From Candidatus Eisenbergiella stercorigallinarum (GTDB lineage: Bacteria > Bacillota > Clostridia > Lachnospirales > Lachnospiraceae), in the NCBI GenBank assembly GCA_019120525.1, contig DWUW01000358.1:1-8176 (forward strand): 8,176 nt of DNA, given 5' to 3'. Both the position numbers and the translations under genes were made by a program. Every line of letters starts with the position of its first letter. The stretch's first letter is position 1. Positions 1 to 6,251 of this stretch are shown one piece after another. The notes under the pieces were generated by a model. It saw only the letters and a program-made list of their open reading frames with translations, had not been told where the DNA came from and did no database searches.

Positions 1-257
1 CGGATCCAACTCCGGAAAATGCCATTCTGATCCGTATTTTTCTTGGCGTGATACGGTTAGAAGATCAAAAATTCTGTTTCTAACCGTACCGGGGTGCCTA
101 AAAGTACGGTTCCAGATGAGGAAATCAGGTATTGAACCGTGCTGCTGTCGAAAAAGTGACAAAAAAGTACGGTTAAGAATCGAAAAATCCTTTTTTTAAC
201 CGTCACTCATGAAATTTTGTACGGATATAACCTGATTCTTCTGTTTTTTTATCCGTA
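1..257. repeat. Tandem array of five covarying inverted repeats (TACGG...CCGTA hairpins)
   Basis: Five inverted repeats follow one another in AT-rich DNA. Unit 1 has arms 1-6/29-34 (cggatc/gatccg; its right arm continues as ta, and its left arm is cut by the window edge). Unit 2 has arms 52-62/78-88 (11 bp). Unit 3 has 106-112/134-140 (7 bp). Unit 4 has 169-176/196-203 (8 bp). Unit 5 has 220-227/250-257 (8 bp). Loops are 22, 15, 21, 19 and 22 bases. Left arms start about 53, 53, 63 and 52 bases apart. Every unit keeps (T)ACGG at the outside, but the next bases differ (ATC, TTAGAA, TTC, TTAA, ATA) and the opposite arm changes to match. Read on the minus strand, the loops of units 1-4 share a central ATTT-rich core. 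The spacing is not a multiple of three and no reading frame runs through the array, so it is not a coding repeat. The function is unknown; a structured RNA or a folded DNA element are both possible. The hairpins are directly visible, but their role is not. Confidence 0.75.
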
Positions 258-412
258 TATGAGTGGAATAGGGCAAGATAAGGCCCTGTGGAACGTTTTT
301 ATGAAATCCGTGGAAGCTGCCTCCGAAACTCCTGCCCTCAAAAAGCAACAAACGGGCGATCATATCCCTCTTTGACGCCATTTTATGGCTTCTTTTGAAA
401 TCTTTACTGAAT
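258..412. other. AT-rich intergenic stretch with no supported gene
   Basis: This stretch between the hairpin array and the GH31 3' hairpin holds no gene I can support. A minus-strand frame of 61 codons (381 down to 196) opens with ATG but lacks a clear ribosome binding site, resembles no family I recognise, and ends inside hairpin units 5 and 4. Two small inverted repeats are present: gccat/atggc at 377-381/385-389 and agggc/gccct at 270-274/283-287. Both are short enough to occur by chance. No convincing -35/-10 promoter pair was found on either strand. Confidence 0.5.
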
Positions 413-437
413 GAGGCCCGGACCAGGTCCGGGCCTC
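413..437 (-). terminator. Terminator-like 12-bp GC-rich hairpin after the GH31 gene
   Basis: A perfect 12-bp inverted repeat (arms 413-424 and 426-437, one central base, so in practice a loop of three or more bases) begins 14 bases after the GH31 stop codon. The stem is almost all G and C, as expected for an intrinsic terminator at the end of this operon. The bases after it on the minus strand (ATTCAGTAAAG) contain no real T-run, so termination may be inefficient. The hairpin could instead protect the 3' end of the transcript. The plus-strand exit side is pyrimidine-rich but is also not a clean T-tract. Confidence 0.6.
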
Positions 438-451
438 CTCCTCTTTCCTAC

Positions 452-2452
452 TCAGATCATTCCGACCAGATATCCCTGCTTCCCGTCTCTCAGGAATACC
501 GGCAGGGTTTCCAGCGGGGCTTCCATATCCACCCAGCGGCCGCCCTCGTATTCCTTTCCGGTTCCCGCGTGGATCCAGCGGGCTCCATTCGGAAGGTATA
601 CCCTGCGGCCCGTCTCCTTTTCGTGGCAGATGGGCGCTACCAGGATGTCCGGGCCGTACATGTAGGCGTCCTGGATGTCCCAGCACTCCCGGTCGGCCGG
701 GAATTCGTAGAACATGGGCCGGATGACCGGCGTGCCCTTTTCGTGGGCCTCCTGCATCAGGCTTCTGGTATAGTCTCTCATTTTCTCACGGATCCCGATG
801 AATTTCACCAGGATGGGATAAACCTCTTCCCCGAAGCTCCACACCTCGTTGGGCGCTCCGGTCCATTCCCGCACCTCTCCGGCCTTGTTGACGATCTGCT
901 CGTGCGGGTTGCGGCTTCCGTGGATGCGCATCACCGGGCAGAAGGTGCCGAACTGGAACCAGCGCACCAGAAGCTCGCGGAAGGCCGGATCCTCGATGTT
1001 CCCGTTGTGGAAGCCTCCGATGTCCGTGGTCCACCAAGGGATGCCGCAGATACCCATGTGGAGGCCGGCGCAGATCTGCTTGCGGAAGTCCTCATAGGTG
1101 GACATGATGTCGCCGGACCATACCAGCGCGCCGTAGCGCTGGCTTCCCACCCAGGCGCAGCGGATCAGGTTCACGACATCCTCCTGGCCGTTCTGTTTCT
1201 GCCCCTCGTAGACCGCGCGGGCGTACTCCCTGGGATAGATGTTCCCAACCTTCACGGCAGGCCCCGCCGCATAGGAATACATGTCATGGTCATAGGTGCC
1301 GAATTCCGGCTCAGCCTCGTCCAGCCAGAAGGTGCGGATTCCCATATCCGCGTAGTTCTTTTTCAGCTTGTCCCACAGATACTGCCTGGTGCGCGGGTTG
1401 GTGGCGTCCATGAAAATGTTGTTGCCGTGGAAGAGCATCTGCACGTCGATGCCGTAGTTGGTCTTCACCAGCAGGCCCTTCTGCTTCATCTCCTCATAAT
1501 TTTCACTCCGCACATCCACCTGCGGCCAGACGGAAACCATGGTCTCGATCCCCATCTCATGCAGCTCCTTCACCATGGCGGCCGGATCCGGGAAATATTC
1601 CTCGTCAAACCGCCAGTCCCCGCAGCGGGGCCAGTGGTAATAGTCGATGACGATCACGTCGATGGGGATCCCGCGCTTCTTATATTCCCTCGCCACCTCC
1701 AGGACCTCTTCCTGGCTGTAATAGCGCAGCTTGCACTGCCAGAAGCCCAGGCCGTACTCCGGCATCATCGGGCTCGTTCCGGTGACCTGCGCGTACTGCT
1801 CTTCGATCTCGGCCGGGCTGTCCCCCGCGCAGATCCAGTAATCCATCTGGTCCGTGGACCTGGCCACCCATTCCGTGGTGTTGGTCCCGAAATGCACCTC
1901 GCCGATGGCCGCGTTGTGCCACAGGAAGCCGTAGCCCTTATCGGACAGATAAAAAGGAACGCTGGCCTGGGAATTGCGGTGCGCCAGCTCCAGGTTGCAG
2001 CCCTTCAGATTGAAAACCTCCTGCTGGTACTGCCCCATCCCGTAGATCTTTTCCTCCGGGTCGGATTCAAAGCTCACCTTCAGCTCATAAGAGCCGCCCG
2101 GAAGCGGACGGAAGTACCTCGCCTTCCGGATCAGCGCGCCGCCGTTGGAGATCTCCCGCAGCAGCAGCTTCCCTTCCTGGTTGTAATAGCCGATCTGCAG
2201 GGTATTCCCCCAGCCGTCGACCACAAGCTTCGCCGTCAGCTTCCCGTTCGTGATGGAAGCGCTCCTCTCCTCCATGGAAATGCTGACCTCCCCATGAGGC
2301 GCTTCCAGAAGGGCTACGCTTCCCTCCTTCAGCTCCCCGGCAAAGACCGACCTGGCCCGCAGGCCGTTTTCTCCCCAGGGCGTCAGGGAAAGCAGCTCCC
2401 CGTTCCCCCGAAACAACAGACTGTCCCCGTCTCTTTCAAAAAATTGTAACAT
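452..2452 (-). CDS. GH31 glycoside hydrolase, probable cytoplasmic alpha-xylosidase
   Basis: The 666-residue protein is a family GH31 retaining exo-glycosidase that removes non-reducing alpha-linked xylose or glucose from oligosaccharides. An N-terminal beta-sandwich (about 1-225) precedes a TIM barrel (about 230-545) and a proximal C-terminal beta domain (about 546-666). The distal C-terminal domain of many GH31 enzymes seems to be absent. The predicted nucleophile is D378 in WLDEAEPE and the acid/base is D448 in WSGD, 70 residues apart. VIVIDYYHWP (D270), GIPWWTTDIGGF (472-481) and MRIHGSR (H511) form the usual substrate pocket. WLDxxEPE and PWWTTDIGGF resemble the XylS/CjXyl31A alpha-xylosidase branch more than the alpha-glucosidases, which have WNDMNEP, but substrate choice remains inferred. 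There is no signal peptide, so it should act in the cytoplasm. ATG at 2452 is chosen because AGGAGG lies five bases upstream. An in-frame GTG at 2482 lies within the upstream palindromes and has no such site. It is the last gene before the hairpin at 413-437. Confidence 0.9.
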   Translation of the reverse strand: MLQFFERDGDSLLFRGNGELLSLTPWGENGLRARSVFAGELKEGSVALLEAPHGEVSISMEERSASITNGKLTAKLVVDGWGNTLQIGYYNQEGKLLLREISNGGALIRKARYFRPLPGGSYELKVSFESDPEEKIYGMGQYQQEVFNLKGCNLELAHRNSQASVPFYLSDKGYGFLWHNAAIGEVHFGTNTTEWVARSTDQMDYWICAGDSPAEIEEQYAQVTGTSPMMPEYGLGFWQCKLRYYSQEEVLEVAREYKKRGIPIDVIVIDYYHWPRCGDWRFDEEYFPDPAAMVKELHEMGIETMVSVWPQVDVRSENYEEMKQKGLLVKTNYGIDVQMLFHGNNIFMDATNPRTRQYLWDKLKKNYADMGIRTFWLDEAEPEFGTYDHDMYSYAAGPAVKVGNIYPREYARAVYEGQKQNGQEDVVNLIRCAWVGSQRYGALVWSGDIMSTYEDFRKQICAGLHMGICGIPWWTTDIGGFHNGNIEDPAFRELLVRWFQFGTFCPVMRIHGSRNPHEQIVNKAGEVREWTGAPNEVWSFGEEVYPILVKFIGIREKMRDYTRSLMQEAHEKGTPVIRPMFYEFPADRECWDIQDAYMYGPDILVAPICHEKETGRRVYLPNGARWIHAGTGKEYEGGRWVDMEAPLETLPVFLRDGKQGYLVGMI

Positions 2453-2457
2453 TTCTT

Positions 2458-2463
2458 CCTCCT
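2458..2463 (-). promoter_or_regulatory. Ribosome binding site that fixes the GH31 start
   Basis: A perfect AGGAGG on the minus strand lies five bases before ATG at 2452. It decides between this start and the upstream in-frame GTG at 2482. A 5-bp hairpin (2468-2480) ends five bases upstream of it, so access to this site could depend on how the leader RNA folds. Confidence 0.85.
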
Positions 2464-2467
2464 TCCT

Positions 2468-2540
2468 GCCGCGAAGCGGCACTGAATTTCATAGAAGAAC
2501 GGCGCAAGCCGTTCTTTGGCACGAACGCAGTTCGTGCCGC
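2468..2540 (-). repeat. Cluster of three palindromes between the ABC and GH31 genes
   Basis: Almost the whole gap between the exporter stop codon and the GH31 ribosome binding site is made of perfect palindromes. In transcript order they are a 9-bp stem (2518-2526/2530-2538, three-base loop), a second 9-bp stem (2495-2503/2508-2516, four-base loop) and a 5-bp stem (2468-2472/2476-2480, three-base loop). A further 7-bp match, GCGGCAC at 2534-2540 with GTGCCGC at 2476-2482 (minus-strand reading), would pair the two ends of the cluster and compete with the first and third hairpins. No T-run follows, so an intrinsic terminator is unlikely. A REP-like dispersed palindromic element, an RNA-processing or stability site, or a translation switch for GH31 are all possible. 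Confidence 0.75.
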
Positions 2541-4370
2541 TTACTGATACCACTGTGCCTGGGCCTGCCACAGCCCGGCGTATTCTCCCCCTTCTTCAGA
2601 AAGGAGCCGCTCGTGGCTCCCCTCCTGCACCAGCCTCCCCTGGGCGAAGACCGCGATGGTGTCGCAGAAGCGGCAGGAGGAAAGGCGGTGGGAGATATAG
2701 ACCGCGCCCTTTTCCTCCACCATCTCCCGGAAGCCGGAATAGATCTCCGCCTCCGCCAGCGGATCCAGGGCCGCCGTGGGCTCGTCCAGGATCACGAAGG
2801 GCGCGTTTTTGTACAGGGCGCGGGCGATGGCGATCTTCTGCGCCTCGCCCCCGGAGATGTTCACCCCGTCCTTTTCCACCGTGTACAGCGGCTGCTTTAA
2901 GCCCTTGGGCTGTCTCTTCGCCCAGTCCCCGATCCCCGCCTGGTCCAGGCAGGCCTGCACCCGCTTCTCATCGTAGCGCATGGACGCGGCCACATTTTCT
3001 CCCAGCGGCAGGGCGAAGATCTGGAAATCCTGGAAGACCACCGCGAACAGCCGCTGGTATTCCTCATACCGGTATTCCCGGATGTCCCGCCCGTTTAACA
3101 GGATCCTTCCCTCCGTGGGGTCGTACAGGCGGCATAACAGCTTGATGAAAGTGGTCTTGCCGCTTCCATTCCTGCCGACCACCGCGAAGTGCTGCCCTTT
3201 TTTCAGGCGGATGTTCAGGTTCCGGAGCGCCCATTCTTCCGACCCCGGATAGCGGAAGCTCACGTTTTCAAAGACGATCTCCCAGCTTCCGCCTTCCGGC
3301 ACCGGCTCTGTCCCGTCCTGATGGTGGCGGTATTTCAGGGGATCCTTTCCCTCTCCGATGAAATCCAGGTACTCCTGGCAGTGCGGCCCCTGCATCCGGA
3401 TGTGCTGCAGGGAATAGACCAGCACGCGGATGCCCTCCGAAAGCCGGGTGACCGCTCCCACATACTGGACCACGGCCCCCACGCTGAAGATCCCGGCCAG
3501 GGCCCTCGCCCCGACCACCAGGTAAGCCAGGCAGACCACCGCCTGGGAGGCGGCTCCCTTCACCCCGTTGGAGACGGCATGAAGCCCCGCCCGCGCCCGG
3601 GACAGCTTCCGGATCGTTTCCTGGTTTTTCTGGCGCTCCTTCCAGATCATCTTCTTCTGCGCGTACAGGCGCACATCCTTGGCCCCGCGGCTTTCCTCGA
3701 TATACTGATCCAGATAGTTGCGCTTCCGGAATTCCTCCGCCAGATCCTCCAGCGCGCTTTCCTTCAGCTCATAGAGCCGCCCTTCGGAACGGATGCCGTA
3801 CCAGGAGGAGCCGGCCACGAACAGCACCATCAGGATGGTCCCCCAGGGGATCCCCTCCCCCTTCACGGGAAGGAAGACCGGCCAGGCGAGCGCCAGGGAG
3901 GCTGCGGTGATGGTGATCCCCTGCGCCAGCGTCATCAGCACCCCTGGCACCTCCCAGGGGCCGTACCAGAACATGTTCGTGGAGCGCTCGATCCGCTCCC
4001 TGGCAAGCCCGATGTCCGGCTTCTCCAGCTCCTCATAATCCGCCCGCATCATCACCCGGCTCATCTCCTGGTAAAGCTGCCAGTACAGGGTGACCCCTTC
4101 CACACTGTTGCTGCAGGCGGCAAAACGCTCCAGCAGATAGATGCCGTAATTGCAGCCCACCGCCGCCAGGATCCAGCCAACAACCGTCCCTCTGTCCGCT
4201 CCCGCGGCGAGCACGTCCAGGATCCGGGCTGAAAAGAACAGCGCCACAAAGGGCTGCAGGGTGAGCAAAAACTGATCTCCCACAAAAGCGGGGATGTTCC
4301 TCCAGTCCATCCGGAAGATCACCCGCGCCGTATGCAGCACGATCCGAAAGCTCTGAAAAAAGGTTTTCAT
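2541..4370 (-). CDS. Fused ABC transporter permease/ATPase, exporter type (second of a pair)
   Basis: The 609-residue membrane half-transporter has an exporter (type IV) fold. About six membrane segments can be seen (near 27-50, 62-82, 142-162, 176-192, 270-290 and 293-318), followed by a nucleotide-binding domain from about 365. The ATPase motifs are complete: Walker A GRNGSGKT (399-406), Q-loop Q447, signature ISGGE (505-509), Walker B ending in D529 with catalytic E530, and H-loop H561. It very likely works as a heterodimer with the product of the gene just upstream: the two overlap by ATGA (4367-4370), which indicates translational coupling, and GGAGGTGA lies seven bases before the ATG. 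Unlike many heterodimeric exporters, neither partner shows an obviously degenerate ATP site. No peptidase domain is present, so it is not a peptidase-containing bacteriocin exporter. The substrate is unknown; a peptide, lipid, drug or glycan-related compound would all fit the family. Its C-terminus resembles that of the partial ABC protein at 7910-8176. Confidence 0.9.
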   Translation of the reverse strand: MKTFFQSFRIVLHTARVIFRMDWRNIPAFVGDQFLLTLQPFVALFFSARILDVLAAGADRGTVVGWILAAVGCNYGIYLLERFAACSNSVEGVTLYWQLYQEMSRVMMRADYEELEKPDIGLARERIERSTNMFWYGPWEVPGVLMTLAQGITITAASLALAWPVFLPVKGEGIPWGTILMVLFVAGSSWYGIRSEGRLYELKESALEDLAEEFRKRNYLDQYIEESRGAKDVRLYAQKKMIWKERQKNQETIRKLSRARAGLHAVSNGVKGAASQAVVCLAYLVVGARALAGIFSVGAVVQYVGAVTRLSEGIRVLVYSLQHIRMQGPHCQEYLDFIGEGKDPLKYRHHQDGTEPVPEGGSWEIVFENVSFRYPGSEEWALRNLNIRLKKGQHFAVVGRNGSGKTTFIKLLCRLYDPTEGRILLNGRDIREYRYEEYQRLFAVVFQDFQIFALPLGENVAASMRYDEKRVQACLDQAGIGDWAKRQPKGLKQPLYTVEKDGVNISGGEAQKIAIARALYKNAPFVILDEPTAALDPLAEAEIYSGFREMVEEKGAVYISHRLSSCRFCDTIAVFAQGRLVQEGSHERLLSEEGGEYAGLWQAQAQWYQ

Positions 4371-6220
4371 GCGAAGCTCACCTCCCCTCCCGCTTCCTCC
4401 GGGTGTTCCTTATAATAGCGGCTCTGTACCGCAAAGGCCTGCGCGTACTTCCCGCCCGCCCCGATCAGCTGCTCATGGGTCCCCGTCTCCGCGATCCGCC
4501 CGTCCTCCAGGAAAAAGATCCGGTCGCAGAAGCGGGTGCTCGCCAGCCGGTGGGAAATGAAGATGGAGGTGCTGCCCCGGGTCAGCTCCAGGTATTTCTG
4601 ATACACGTTATTCTCGGAAATGGGATCCAGGGCCGCCGTGGGCTCGTCCAGCACCAGCACGGGAGCCTGCTTGTACAGCGCCCTTGCCAGAAGCAGCCGC
4701 TGCTGCTCCCCGCCGGAGAGGTTCACCGCCTGTTCGGAAAGCTCCTTGACTAACGGCGTATCCTCCTTCTCTGGAAGCCGCTGCACCCGCCCATACAGGT
4801 CCGCAAGCTCCAGGCACCGCTTCAGAAGCGCCCCGTCCTCCTCCCCCTTCGGGCAGCAGGAGACGTTTTCCCGGATGGACGCCGCAAAGGGCCAGATCTC
4901 CTGAAAAACGGTGGAAAACAGCCGGTAATACTCCCTTCGTTCAAACCGCCAGGAAGGGATCCCGTTGATGCGGATCTCCCCTGACGTGGGCTCCAGAAGG
5001 CCGCACAGCAGCTTGACGCAGGTGGTCTTTCCCGCCCCGTTCATCCCCACCAGCGCGATCCGCTCCCCGCCCCGGATGGAAAAGGACAGATCCCGGATGG
5101 TATCCTGTTCGCTGCCCGGATACCGGTAGCAGACGTGGCAAAACTCAATGCTGCAGGGAGAGCCGTCCCCGACAGCGGCACGGACCGGGACAGCCTCGCT
5201 TCCCTTTCGGAGCCTCTCGCTCCTATCCTGCATGTCCAGACAGCTTCTTAAGCTGTCCACGTCCCCCTTCATCATCCAGATCCGCATCATCTGCTCCACG
5301 ATCTGGCGCACCCAGGTGGAAAAGCCCAGCACCGCGCCGATGTAGAGGACATAATCCGCCAGGCTGATGCTCCCCTCCGCCGTCATGGCCGTCAGGAAAA
5401 AATAGGCCGCAAGCTCCATCAGAATGCCCGCCCCCGCCGTGATCAGCGCGGACAGATAATTCTTTTTCTCCACCCGGATATAATCCTGCCGGATCTGTTT
5501 ATGGAAAAGAGCGAACCGTTCCTCGATCCAGGGATACATCCCATAGATCCGGATGTCCTTCCCGGCCTTCGGGTCCGAAGAGGCATATTGCAGGTAGCCC
5601 ATCCTGCGCACCCCGTCCCCCCAGTAATTCTGCCGTTTGCTCCGTTCCCTGTCCCCCAGGCCGGAAAAGCAGATGCTCACCACCGTACAGGCCACCATCA
5701 GAAACAGGAGCCAGGGCGGCAGCCTGCGCAGGATGGACAGATATAAAAGGAAACCGAAGATCCCGGAGCCAAGCAGGGTAAGGTTCATGGCCGTCTGGGG
5801 GATATATCTATTATACTGCCAGATGTAGCGCTGCGCCTCATTAAATTTTCCGGAGATCTCCTTATTTTCCAGATTTTCATAATCACAGTCCAGCTTTTTT
5901 TCCACGAGCAGGTCGTCGATCCCCTGGCTGAACCAGTCATGCTCCTCCTCCATCACCCCCGCCGCGTACTGCTCCAGGTAGCTGCAGGCGACGGCCAGAA
6001 GCCCCAGCGCCAGCACCGTCCCCATCAGCCGCGTCAGGCTGCCCTGCTCCGTGATCGCGGCCACCACCAGGTTTGGCAGCAGGATGCCGATGAACGGCAG
6101 CGCCACCTTCACCGGGATGCTCACCCACAGGAGCACAAAGGACCGGGGCGTATACCGCCTCAGCAGCCGCAGCAGAAATAACAGGTTCGGCCACAATCCG
6201 TAATGCTTTTGCTTTTCCAT
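4367..6220 (-). CDS. Fused ABC transporter permease/ATPase, exporter type (first of a pair)
   Basis: The 617-residue half-transporter has six likely membrane segments (about 27-53, 65-89, 144-163, 168-186, 258-280 and 285-306) joined to a nucleotide-binding domain from about 356. It shows Walker A GMNGAGKT (392-399), Q-loop Q440, signature LSGGE (501-505), Walker B VLVLD (521-525) with catalytic E526, and H-loop H557. All are intact, so it should hydrolyse ATP. It probably pairs with the 609-residue protein encoded directly downstream, whose start codon overlaps its stop. It starts 31 bases after the GH43 stop, with GGAGG five bases before ATG, so it belongs to the same transcript. The gap upstream of it contains a run of seven A on the minus strand. 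The domain order is the usual one for bacterial multidrug, peptide and lipid exporters. Nothing in the sequence defines the cargo, and a link to arabinan or xyloside metabolism rests only on position. Confidence 0.9.
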   Translation of the reverse strand: MEKQKHYGLWPNLLFLLRLLRRYTPRSFVLLWVSIPVKVALPFIGILLPNLVVAAITEQGSLTRLMGTVLALGLLAVACSYLEQYAAGVMEEEHDWFSQGIDDLLVEKKLDCDYENLENKEISGKFNEAQRYIWQYNRYIPQTAMNLTLLGSGIFGFLLYLSILRRLPPWLLFLMVACTVVSICFSGLGDRERSKRQNYWGDGVRRMGYLQYASSDPKAGKDIRIYGMYPWIEERFALFHKQIRQDYIRVEKKNYLSALITAGAGILMELAAYFFLTAMTAEGSISLADYVLYIGAVLGFSTWVRQIVEQMMRIWMMKGDVDSLRSCLDMQDRSERLRKGSEAVPVRAAVGDGSPCSIEFCHVCYRYPGSEQDTIRDLSFSIRGGERIALVGMNGAGKTTCVKLLCGLLEPTSGEIRINGIPSWRFERREYYRLFSTVFQEIWPFAASIRENVSCCPKGEEDGALLKRCLELADLYGRVQRLPEKEDTPLVKELSEQAVNLSGGEQQRLLLARALYKQAPVLVLDEPTAALDPISENNVYQKYLELTRGSTSIFISHRLASTRFCDRIFFLEDGRIAETGTHEQLIGAGGKYAQAFAVQSRYYKEHPEEAGGEVSFA

Positions 6221-6251
6221 TTCTCCCTCCGTTCCCAGACTTTTTTTGTTC

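Noticed and set aside
1..257. CRISPR array
   Set aside because: The hairpin arms differ between units, and there is no constant repeat of 23-40 bases separated by unique spacers. Only about five arm bases are shared.
1..257. Integron attC sites
   Set aside because: Arms such as GGTTAGAA/TTCTAACC resemble attC core sites only loosely. They do not fit RYYYAAC/GTTRRRY, the units carry no gene cassettes, and no integrase is in view.
196..381. 61-codon minus-strand frame in the left intergenic region
   Set aside because: It has an ATG but no clear ribosome binding site and no recognised family, and it ends inside hairpin units 5 and 4, which are better explained as structure. A small real peptide cannot be fully excluded.
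395..2449. 684-codon open frame on the plus strand opposite GH31
   Set aside because: It mirrors the GH31 gene, which has full catalytic motifs and a proper ribosome binding site. The mirror frame has no recognisable domain and stays open because of the high-GC codon use of the true gene.
2453..2482. Upstream GTG start for GH31 at 2482, adding ten residues
   Set aside because: The added codons lie over the hairpin and the ribosome binding site itself. AGGAGG is correctly placed for the ATG at 2452.
2495..2538. Intrinsic terminator between the ABC and GH31 genes
   Set aside because: The stems are strong, but no T-run follows either one on the minus strand, so read-through into GH31 is more likely.
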